A program made the position numbers and the translations under genes. 64,000 nt of DNA from CAIYYX01 sp035530135 (GTDB lineage Bacteria; Pseudomonadota; Gammaproteobacteria; Burkholderiales; Rhodocyclaceae). A model generated the notes under the pieces. That model was not told the origin of the DNA and did not search any database. It saw only the letters and a list, made by a program, of their open reading frames with translations. This document shows, one piece after another, positions 16,458 to 23,553 of this stretch. The stretch is taken from positions 1 to 64,000 of the forward strand of contig DATKVJ010000070.1 of the NCBI GenBank assembly GCA_035530135.1, read 5' to 3'. Every line of letters starts with the position of its first letter. Within the stretch, counting starts at the first letter, position 1.

Positions 16458-17873
16458 CTACTTGATGCCGGCGAGGCTCTCCGTCGCCCCCCGGCGCGGC
16501 AGGCTCAGGATGGCTTCCAGTCCGCCCTGTGGACGGTTCGCGAGATGCAGGTCGCCGCCCAGGGTTTGGGCGATGTTGCGGGCGATGGCCAGGCCCAGGC
16601 CGGTGCCGCCGGTCTCCCGGCTGCGCGAACCTTCGACGCGGAAGAAGGGCTCGAAGACCTTCTCCAATTCGGTTTCTTGAAGCCCCGGGCCCTCGTCTCT
16701 GATCCTGATCACCAGTTCGGCCGCGCCCTCCTCGACGACTATCCCGGCGCGCTTGCCGTAGGCGACGGCGTTGTCGAGCAGATTGGCGATGCAGCGCTTG
16801 AGCAGCTGGGGCACGCCCAGGCAGGGCAGCTTCGCTTCGCCCTCGATGCTGACCTCGCGGCCCATCTCCTCGTAGTCGGACTGCAGGCTCTCCAGCAGCG
16901 CCATGACGTCGATCGGCTGGAGCGCCTGGTGTTTATCCAGGCCCTTCATGAAATCGAGGGTCTGGGCGACCATCGCTTCCATTTCGATCAGGTCCTTCTC
17001 GAAGCGGTCGCGCTGCTCCTCGTCCTCGAGCAGTTCGGCGCGCAGGCGCATCCGGGTGATCGGGGTCTTCAGGTCGTGGGACATCGCCGCGAGCATCCGG
17101 GTGCGGTCCTCGATGAAGCGCGCGAGCCGCCCCTGCATCTTGTTGAAGGCCTGGGCGGCCTGCTTCACCTCCAGCGGACCCTCCTCGGGCAAGGGCGGCC
17201 GGTTGATGTCGCGTCCCAGTTCGTCTGCCGCCGCGGCCAGCACGTGCAGGGGCCGGGTGAGCCAGCGCACGGCGACGAAGGACAAGAGCAGCACCGTGAA
17301 CAGGAGCACCAAGAGGGTCAGAAACAGCCGCAGCGGCAGGCTCGCGGACTCCTTCGGCACCCGGGTGTCGAAGGTGACCCAGCTGCCGTCCCGGAGCCGG
17401 ACCTGGGTCATGAAGAACATCCGGCCAGGCGAATCCGGACGCCCACCGAGCATCTGCGCCATCATCCGCTCGTGGCGGTCGCGGCGGAAATCCGGCGGCA
17501 ATTGGGGCTGCACCTGGGACAGGGCGACGCGGATTTGCCGGTCGTCGGCCAGCGCCGCGTGCAACATCGCCGAGAACATCGCCACCAGTGGCCCCGCCGC
17601 GTCTTCCTCGGCGATCGGCGCGCGGTCGAGCGTGACCAGCAGCGCCGGCGTGTTGAGGATGCCGACGATGCGGCGCCGCTCTTCGAGGTTCAGCGAGTCG
17701 AGCAGCCGGACGATGTCGGCGATGCGCTGCGCCGGCTGCATGCCGCTGACGCGCAACAGCAGGCGGTCGCGCTCGGCCAGGTTGATGGCGGCGGAGAGCA
17801 GCTGGGCGACGATCAGGCCGGCGGAGAGCACCAGCGTCAGGCGCCAGAACAAGGAGCGCGGCAGAAGACGCAT
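16458..17873 (-). CDS. Sensor histidine kinase, CpxA/EnvZ-like
   Basis: A 471-residue inner-membrane kinase: first membrane span at about 12-32, a periplasmic domain of about 150 residues, a second span (about 185-205), a HAMP linker, then H-box MSHDLKTPITRMRLRAEL, N-box CIANLLDNAVAYG, G1 box RDEGPGL, F-box FEPFFRVEGSR and G2 box GGTGLGLAIARNI. All catalytic boxes are intact. Its start ATG at 17873 overlaps the stop of the response-regulator gene by one base. The divergent gene encodes a Spy/CpxP-like periplasmic protein, the usual partner of envelope-stress sensors, so sensing of misfolded envelope protein is a reasonable inference. Confidence 0.88.
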   Translation of the reverse strand: MRLLPRSLFWRLTLVLSAGLIVAQLLSAAINLAERDRLLLRVSGMQPAQRIADIVRLLDSLNLEERRRIVGILNTPALLVTLDRAPIAEEDAAGPLVAMFSAMLHAALADDRQIRVALSQVQPQLPPDFRRDRHERMMAQMLGGRPDSPGRMFFMTQVRLRDGSWVTFDTRVPKESASLPLRLFLTLLVLLFTVLLLSFVAVRWLTRPLHVLAAAADELGRDINRPPLPEEGPLEVKQAAQAFNKMQGRLARFIEDRTRMLAAMSHDLKTPITRMRLRAELLEDEEQRDRFEKDLIEMEAMVAQTLDFMKGLDKHQALQPIDVMALLESLQSDYEEMGREVSIEGEAKLPCLGVPQLLKRCIANLLDNAVAYGKRAGIVVEEGAAELVIRIRDEGPGLQETELEKVFEPFFRVEGSRSRETGGTGLGLAIARNIAQTLGGDLHLANRPQGGLEAILSLPRRGATESLAGIK

Positions 17874-18595
17874 CAGCCCTCCCCGGCCACCGGCACCGAG
17901 AGCACGTAGCCCTCGCCGCGCACCGTCTTGATCAGGCGCGGGTCGCGCGGATCGTCGCCGAGCCGATGGCGCAGCCGGCTGACCTGGACGTCGATGCTGC
18001 GATCGAGCGGATCGGCCTCCCGGCCCTGGGTGAGATCGACCAGCTGGTCGCGATTGAGCACGCGGTTCGGATGGCCGAGGAAAATGCGCAGCAAGCGGTA
18101 TTCCGAACCGGACAGCGGCGTCACCACGCCGGCGGCGGAGACCAGATGGCGGTGGGCGGTGTCGAGCAGCCAGTCGGCGAAGCGCAACTGCCGCGCGTTC
18201 TCGGGACGGAGGTTGTCCGGCAGGCTGCGCGAGCGCCGCAATATCACCTTGATCCGCGCCAGCAGCTCGCGCGGGCTGAAGGGCTTGGGCAGATAGTCGT
18301 CGGCGCCCATCTCCAGGCCGACGATGCGGTCGGTCTCCTCGCCCCTCGCGGTCAGCATGATCACCGGGATTTCCGACTTGGCGCGCAGATTGCGGCACAG
18401 CGTCAGACCATCGTCGCCGGGCAGCATCAGGTCGAGCACGATCAGGTCCACCCGCCCGGCCTCCAGCGCCTGCCACATGGCGCGACCGTCGGCCACCGCG
18501 CTGGTCTTCATGCCGTTCTTCTGCAGATAGTCGCCGAGCAGCTTGCGGATCTCGGCATCGTCATCGACGATCAGGATGTGATCGGGCGTTTCCAT
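17873..18595 (-). CDS. OmpR-family response regulator
   Basis: A 240-residue regulator. The receiver domain has the acidic pocket DDD near residue 12, the phosphorylated Asp in LIVLDLMLPGDDGL and the conserved Lys in YLPKPFSPREL. The C-terminal winged helix carries the RSIDVQVSRLRHRLGDD and KTVRGEGYV signatures. Start ATG at 18595 (METPDHILIVDDD) is preferred over an upstream TTG because alignment to the family begins there. It is coupled to the downstream kinase and faces a Spy-like gene across about 217 bases that contain a pair of inverted half-sites. Confidence 0.9.
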   Translation of the reverse strand: METPDHILIVDDDAEIRKLLGDYLQKNGMKTSAVADGRAMWQALEAGRVDLIVLDLMLPGDDGLTLCRNLRAKSEIPVIMLTARGEETDRIVGLEMGADDYLPKPFSPRELLARIKVILRRSRSLPDNLRPENARQLRFADWLLDTAHRHLVSAAGVVTPLSGSEYRLLRIFLGHPNRVLNRDQLVDLTQGREADPLDRSIDVQVSRLRHRLGDDPRDPRLIKTVRGEGYVLSVPVAGEG

Positions 18596-18637
18596 GACTG
18601 ACTTATAAGCGTTCCCCGGCGACCTTGGCAAGAATAA

Positions 18638-18682
18638 TGTAACGCACTATGTCGACCGCCGGCGCCGTCGCAGTGCGCTACA
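18638..18682. promoter_or_regulatory. Inverted half-sites between regulator and Spy-like gene
   Basis: TGTAACGC (18638-18645) and its near-inverted copy GCGCTACA (18675-18682) face each other across 29 bases in the divergent promoter region. Seven of eight bases match. They are candidate binding sites for the adjacent OmpR-family regulator, for autoregulation and control of the Spy-like gene. Position and symmetry are observed; the binding protein is inferred. Confidence 0.4.
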
Positions 18683-18812
18683 AAATTGCCCGCCGATGAC
18701 ATGCCGCGCTTACACGCGCCTGCTCCAATGACTGCCGTGGCGAAGGATTTCCTTCCCCCGCCCCGACCGGGATCGCGGTCGGCCGATCCAACGATTAGCA
18801 CAGGAGAACATC

Positions 18813-19343
18813 ATGAAACGCACGCACAAGATCGCCGCAGCCCTCGTCGTCACGCTGGGCCTGACGGCCGCCGCCTACGCCTTCCCGGGCGGCGGCTTCG
18901 GTCCGGGCTTCGGGCCCTGCACCGGCGGCGGCCCGCGGGGACCGCAAGGCTACGCGGGAAATCCGGCAGACTTCAACCCCACCGCGATGATCGAGGGCCG
19001 CCTCGCCTATCAGAAGGCGGAACTGAACATCACCAAGGCCCAGGAGACCGCCTGGCAGGCATACAGCACCAAGGCCAGGGAGCAGGCCGGAATCATGCTC
19101 GCGATGCGCGGCACGATGCTGAACACCGAGGGCTCGGCCCCCGATCGCATCGCCCAGCGCACGGCCCTGATGAAGCAGCACCTGGCCCAGGCGGAAGCGA
19201 TGTCCGCCGCGCTCAAGGAACTCTACGCGGTGCTGACGCCCGAACAGCAGGCTATCGCCGACCGGCAGTTCGGCCATATGGGCGGCTACGGGGGCGGCTA
19301 CGGCATGGGCGGCTACGGCATGATGGGTTACGGCAGGCGCTAG
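18813..19343 (+). CDS. Spy/CpxP-like periplasmic protein
   Basis: A 176-residue exported protein with a signal peptide cleaved near AAAYA (residue 22-23). The helical core contains the LTPEQQAIADRQ motif of the Spy/CpxP LTXXQ family (about residues 147-158) and an earlier LNITKAQETAW repeat of the same type. The flanks are Gly-rich (FPGGGFGPGFG and GGYGMGGYGMMGYG). Spy and CpxP are ATP-independent chaperones and negative regulators of envelope stress. It is divergent from the CpxRA-like system, with a clear ribosome site (AGGAGA) before ATG 18813. Confidence 0.8.
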   Translation: MKRTHKIAAALVVTLGLTAAAYAFPGGGFGPGFGPCTGGGPRGPQGYAGNPADFNPTAMIEGRLAYQKAELNITKAQETAWQAYSTKAREQAGIMLAMRGTMLNTEGSAPDRIAQRTALMKQHLAQAEAMSAALKELYAVLTPEQQAIADRQFGHMGGYGGGYGMGGYGMMGYGRR

Positions 19344-19368
19344 TCGGGCACCAGGGTCCGGGCGGGGC

Positions 19369-19584
19369 TCAGTCCTCGCCCGCGGCCTCGACCGGAACGC
19401 CGCCCGCTTCGGCGAGGCGCTTTTTCAAGCGTCGCTCGTTCTTCTCGCCGTCCTTGACGCCGCCGTCGAAAAACCGGTAGCGGCCCGCGAGCACGCAGCC
19501 CTTCATGCCCGGATCGCAGCGCTGGTTGCGCACCCGGGTGCAGTGGTCATCGACTTCGTGGGGGCAACTCCATGAACCTGCCAT
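19369..19584 (-). CDS. Small cysteine-rich conserved-type protein
   Basis: A 71-residue protein starting MAGSWSCPHEVDDHC at ATG 19584, with a good ribosome site (AAGGGGA). The N-terminal half has four cysteines (SCPHEVDDHC, QRCDPGMKGC) that could bind a metal, followed by a basic, charged tail (DGEKNERRLKKRLAEAG). No named family is recognised. It lies 55 bases downstream of nsrR on the same strand, so it may be part of the nsrR transcript and linked to nitrosative stress, which is inference from position. Confidence 0.6.
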   Translation of the reverse strand: MAGSWSCPHEVDDHCTRVRNQRCDPGMKGCVLAGRYRFFDGGVKDGEKNERRLKKRLAEAGGVPVEAAGED

Positions 19585-19639
19585 TGCAATCCCCTTCGAT
19601 CTTTTCAATGATCGGATGCCCCTGACCAACCCGACCGGG

Positions 19640-20074
19640 CTAGGCGCGCTTCAGCGCCTGACTCAATACCCGCCGGTTCTTCACCAGGTCGGCCAGCGTG
19701 TATTCGTCCAGCACGTCGTAGAGCGCATCGAAGGCGCGCACCAGGACGCCGCTCAGCCGGCAGGCGGGCGCGATGCAGCAGGCACTCTCATCCTCGCCCA
19801 GGCACTCGACGATCGGCGCCGTGCCTTCGGACATCCTGACCACCTGTCCCAGACGGATTTCTTCCGGCGGCCGCGCCAGGCGGATGCCGCCGCCCTTGCC
19901 GCGCGTCGATTCGAGCACGCCGGCGCGCGCCAGCTGGTGCACCACCTTCATCAGATGGTTCTCGGAAATGCCGTAGGCTGCGGCGATGGCGGGTATGGTC
20001 GCCAGCTGCTCCGGATCGATGGCGAGGTACATCAGCACCCGCAGCGTGTAGTCGGAAAATGTGGTCAGGCGCAT
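19640..20074 (-). CDS. nsrR: NsrR-type Rrf2 family regulator
   Basis: A 144-residue Rrf2-family repressor. It begins MRLTTFSDYTLRVLMYLA, as NsrR does, and has a winged helix with the recognition segment SENHLMKVVHQLARAG followed by RGKGGGIRLARPPEEI. Cysteines in CLGEDESACCIAPACRL (about residues 91-107) match the three iron-sulfur ligands of NsrR plus one extra. NsrR senses nitric oxide through its [Fe-S] cluster. The divergent gene and the 23-bp palindrome between them support this call over other Rrf2 members such as IscR. Confidence 0.85.
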   Translation of the reverse strand: MRLTTFSDYTLRVLMYLAIDPEQLATIPAIAAAYGISENHLMKVVHQLARAGVLESTRGKGGGIRLARPPEEIRLGQVVRMSEGTAPIVECLGEDESACCIAPACRLSGVLVRAFDALYDVLDEYTLADLVKNRRVLSQALKRA

Positions 20075-20123
20075 GGTCGCATTAAACCGTAGATTGCTTT
20101 CGTTGTTCCGGGGTGATAAGCTG

Positions 20124-20146
20124 AAGCTGTATTGATTATACTTCTT
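20124..20146. promoter_or_regulatory. NsrR-box-like palindrome
   Basis: A 23-bp imperfect palindrome with arms AAGCTGTAT and ATACTTCTT around TGATT. Length, spacing and end bases match the E. coli NsrR operator pattern (AAGATGCATTT and its complement), differing at a few internal positions. It sits 11 bases before the start of the membrane protein gene and 50 bases from nsrR, so it could control both. Sequence symmetry is seen; NsrR binding is inferred. Confidence 0.6.
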
Positions 20147-20156
20147 TTATGCCGCC

Positions 20157-21302
20157 ATGGCCAATAGCGAATCGAAAACGCCCCCCGGCAGCAACAACGC
20201 CCTGTCTCCCCTGGCGCGCCTGCCGCTGCTCGTCATCGCCATGGTCTCGCTGGTGGTCGGCGTCCTGGCCGGCCTGGCCCGCCTCGGGGTGACCGTGCCC
20301 GAGGGCGCCGCGACCCAGGCCGGCAGCCACGGGGCGTTGATGATCGCGGCCTTTCTGGGCGCGGTGATCAGCCTGGAGCGGGCGGTGGCGCTGGCCCGCC
20401 CCTGGCCCTATCTGGCGCCGCTGTGCGCCGGCCTGGGCGGCGCGGCCTTGCTCGCCGGCGCACCGTCCGGCGTCGCCCAGGCCCTGGTGATCGTCGCGGC
20501 GGCGATCCTCTGCGCCGGCAGCGCCCTGATCCTGCGCCAGCAGCCGGCGCTATACACCGCCACCCTGGCGCTGGGGGCCCTGTCCTGGCTGATCGGCAGC
20601 ATCGTATGGGCCGTCGCCGGGGCGGTCGCCCCGGCCGCTCCCTGGTGGCTGGCGTTCCTGGTGCTCACCATCGCCGGCGAGCGCCTGGAGCTGACCCGCT
20701 TCCTGCCCACCCCGGCCGGCGCCAGGCGTGCCTTCGCGCTGATCGTCGCGGCCATGCTCGCCGGCACCAGCCTGGCCTTGCTGCGCGAAGATCCCGGCCT
20801 GCGCCTGCTGGGGGCCGGGCTGATCGCTCTGTCGCTGTGGCTGATGCGCCACGACATCGCCAGGCACACGGTCAGGCAGGCGGGGCTCACCCGCTTCATC
20901 GCCATCTGCCTGCTCTCGGGTTACGCCTGGCTCGCGCTGGGCGGCCTGCTCGGTCTGGCCGGCGGCTTCGTCCCGGGCAGCGGGCTGCGCGACGCGGCGC
21001 TCCACGCGGTGTTCCTGGGCTTCGTGTTTTCGATGATCTTCGGCCACGCCCCGATCATTTTCCCCGCCGTCACCGGCGTCAGGATCCCCTATCATCCGGC
21101 GCTCTATCTGCAGTTCGCGCTGCTGCACGGCTCGCTCCTGCTGCGGGTCGTCGGCGACCTGGTCGGCGTCGCGGCGTGGCGTCAGGACGGAGCGATCGGC
21201 AACGGCCTGGCGCTGCTGGCATTCGTCGTCACCATGCTGATCAGCGCGATGAACGGCAGACGCGAACGGGCCGGCAAGCGCACGCTCAAGCCCGCCGCTT
21301 GA
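20157..21302 (+). CDS. NsrR-linked polytopic membrane protein, distantly NnrS-like
   Basis: A 381-residue protein with about 10-12 membrane spans. Two His-bearing segments recall NnrS heme/copper membrane proteins: SHGALMIAAFLGAVISLERAV (about residue 60-80) and a later HAVFLGFVFSMIFGHAPIIF (about 284-303). I am not sure it belongs to NnrS itself. The N-terminus (MANSESKTPP) is polar. It is divergent from nsrR and has an NsrR-box-like palindrome directly upstream, so a role in nitric-oxide stress is likely by context. The ATG has only a weak ribosome site. Confidence 0.7.
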   Translation: MANSESKTPPGSNNALSPLARLPLLVIAMVSLVVGVLAGLARLGVTVPEGAATQAGSHGALMIAAFLGAVISLERAVALARPWPYLAPLCAGLGGAALLAGAPSGVAQALVIVAAAILCAGSALILRQQPALYTATLALGALSWLIGSIVWAVAGAVAPAAPWWLAFLVLTIAGERLELTRFLPTPAGARRAFALIVAAMLAGTSLALLREDPGLRLLGAGLIALSLWLMRHDIARHTVRQAGLTRFIAICLLSGYAWLALGGLLGLAGGFVPGSGLRDAALHAVFLGFVFSMIFGHAPIIFPAVTGVRIPYHPALYLQFALLHGSLLLRVVGDLVGVAAWRQDGAIGNGLALLAFVVTMLISAMNGRRERAGKRTLKPAA

Positions 21303-21476
21303 GCGCGGCATCGCCGGCGCGCCCAAGACCCTGACGAAGCCACACCCGCATCCGGCACCCCGGTCCGAGATCTTAGCTCCCCGCGATCATGACGTTTGCG
21401 CGCCGAGTCGAACGCGTGCAAACTGCCGGGGGTCGCGATCGGCGACCCGATCGCCGCGGCACTGGGAGAACACCAC

Positions 21477-21728
21477 ATGAAGAAACTGACGGTTCATATT
21501 CACGCCGAGCTGGAGATCCCCAATGACTGGGAGATCGTCGAACTCGGCAGCGGCGTCCAGGTGCTGAAGATCGGGGACAAGTACGTGGACTTCGACATCG
21601 CGCCGCTGGCCAGCGACTCGGACGAAGTCGACGCCACCTGGAGCGACGAGGACGAAGGCCTGACCGAGCTGATCCTCGATACGGTCACCGGGCTGGAGAC
21701 CGAGCTGACCGAGGTGGGCATCCATTAG
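21477..21728 (+). CDS. Small acidic protein of unknown function
   Basis: An 83-residue protein (MKKLTVHIHAELEIP...). It is strongly acidic, with the stretch SDSDEVDATWSDEDEG in the middle and TELTEVGIH at the end, and no signal or membrane segment. The beta-strand-like start suggests a compact fold. A GGGAGAA ribosome site precedes the ATG by seven bases. No family is recognised. The 174 bases before it hold no visible gene. Confidence 0.6.
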   Translation: MKKLTVHIHAELEIPNDWEIVELGSGVQVLKIGDKYVDFDIAPLASDSDEVDATWSDEDEGLTELILDTVTGLETELTEVGIH

Positions 21729-21764
21729 CGGCACCGCGGCGCCGTGACGGAGCGCAAGTAGCGT

Positions 21765-23372
21765 TCAGTGCGCGGCGCGGAAGTGCGCCACCATGTCGCG
21801 CAACTGGTCGGCCGTCTGCTTCAACTCGCCGACCTCGTCCCTGAGTTCCACGATCGAAGCGTTGTTCCGTTCGACCAGTTGCGCCATCTGTTCGGTGTTC
21901 GCCGCGACCTCCCCGGTGGCGACCGACTGCTCCTTGGCCGCCTCGGCGATGTTCTCTGAAATTTCCGTGACGTGCCGGCTGGAGCGGGTGATCTCCTGAA
22001 AGCTCTGGTGCGTCTGCTCGCTCAGTTCCCGCCCCTCGCGGACGCGGACCACGGCCTTGTCCATCGCCGTCACCGTGGCCCGGGTGGTGGTCTGCACGGA
22101 TTCCACCATGCGGTTGATCTCGCCGGTGGTGTTGGCGGTGCGCTCGGCGAGCTTTCTGACCTCGTCCGCGACCACGGCGAAACCGCGTCCCTGCTCGCCC
22201 GCCCGCGCCGCCTCGATGGCGGCATTGAGCGCCAGCAGATTGGTCTGGTCGGCGATCTCCTTGATCGACCCGGCCATGGTGCCGATCTGGTCGATCGAGA
22301 CGCTGAGCTGCCCGATGTGCTCGCCGGAGGCCTGGACGGCGCGGGCGAGCTGGTCGGCCGCCTCGATGTTCTGCTGCATCCGCTGGTTGCCCTGGCCGAC
22401 CGCGTCTTGCGTGCTCCTGGCCGAATCGGCGGCGGTCGCGGCGGTCTCCGCCACCACGGCGACCGAAGACGACAACTCGTCCATCGAAGCGCTCACCCGG
22501 GTGATCCGGTCGGCTTGGTCGGAGGAGACCTCGGTGACGTGCGCGACCTCGCGCGCCAGGCGTTCGCAGCGCTGCTCGACCGCCTCCGCGCCGAGGCGGA
22601 TCTGGTCGATCATCACGCGCATGTGGGTCTGGGCGATCGCCAGGCCGGCGAGCACGCGGCCGACCTCGTCCGGCCGGTCGACCGGGATCTCGCTCAACAG
22701 GTTGCCCTGGGAAATCTTGTCGAAATAGCCGCTCGCTTCCTTCAGCGGCCGGGCGATGGTCGCCGACATGAACCACATGCTGCCCAGCGCCGAAACCAGG
22801 CTGAGGGCCCATAGGCCGGCGGTCAGACCCGTCGACCCGGCCAGTCCGGCCGCGCCGGCGGCCACCGCCAGCAGCGTCATCAGCGCCACGAACAGGGCGA
22901 AGCGGGTATTGAAGGAGAGCCTGAAGATCAGATCGGCGAGGCTGGTCTTCTTCAGCTTGGCCCGCCCCTCGCGAATGGCCCGGTAGAGTTCCGCGGCCGA
23001 ACGCTTCTCCTCGGCGGTCGCCTGGGTACGCACCGACATGTAGCCGATCGTCTGGTCATTCTCGCGCACCGGCACCACCAGCGCCTTGACCCAGTAGAAG
23101 TCGCCGTTCTTGCAGCGGTTCTTGACGATCCCCCGCCACGGCTGGCCGGCCTTGACGGCGGTCCACAAGTCCTCGAAGGCCTCCGGCGGCATGTCCGGAT
23201 GGCGCACCAGGTTGTGGTTGCTGCCGAACAGTTCCTCCCGGCCAAAACCGCTGATCTCGATGAAAACATCGTTGGCGTAAGTGATGTTGCCCTTGAGATC
23301 GGTCCTCGAGACGATCGTCGCGCCGGCCGGAAATGGGCGTTCGACGTCGCTTACGGGCAGGTTGATTTTCAC
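21765..23372 (-). CDS. Aer-like PAS methyl-accepting chemotaxis receptor
   Basis: A 535-residue receptor. The N-terminal PAS domain has the Aer pattern: NLVRHPDMPPEAFEDLW and PWRGIVKNRCKNGDFYWV, which in Aer lines the FAD pocket used for energy or redox sensing. A membrane segment pair follows (about residues 165-210), then a HAMP-like linker and the signalling domain with the hairpin tip EIADQTNLLALNAAIEAARA and GRGFAVVADEVRKLAERT. The GTG start at 23372 is chosen for its ribosome site (GGAG) and family alignment. It may signal through a CheA elsewhere in the genome. Confidence 0.88.
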   Translation of the reverse strand: MKINLPVSDVERPFPAGATIVSRTDLKGNITYANDVFIEISGFGREELFGSNHNLVRHPDMPPEAFEDLWTAVKAGQPWRGIVKNRCKNGDFYWVKALVVPVRENDQTIGYMSVRTQATAEEKRSAAELYRAIREGRAKLKKTSLADLIFRLSFNTRFALFVALMTLLAVAAGAAGLAGSTGLTAGLWALSLVSALGSMWFMSATIARPLKEASGYFDKISQGNLLSEIPVDRPDEVGRVLAGLAIAQTHMRVMIDQIRLGAEAVEQRCERLAREVAHVTEVSSDQADRITRVSASMDELSSSVAVVAETAATAADSARSTQDAVGQGNQRMQQNIEAADQLARAVQASGEHIGQLSVSIDQIGTMAGSIKEIADQTNLLALNAAIEAARAGEQGRGFAVVADEVRKLAERTANTTGEINRMVESVQTTTRATVTAMDKAVVRVREGRELSEQTHQSFQEITRSSRHVTEISENIAEAAKEQSVATGEVAANTEQMAQLVERNNASIVELRDEVGELKQTADQLRDMVAHFRAAH

Positions 23373-23553
23373 TTCTTGGGCTCCATGGGGTCGCTCGCGC
23401 GGAGCGCGCATGATCTTCGCTTCGGGCAGTCTGTCTGTTGACCCAGATCAGACGAGCAGCGAATCAGACCCCGCAGCGCATGACGGCGTCAGCAGCGGAT
23501 GCGCGCCTGGCTGGTCTGGCGGGCGGCGGCGAACGGCTGGATGGCGAAGGGGC

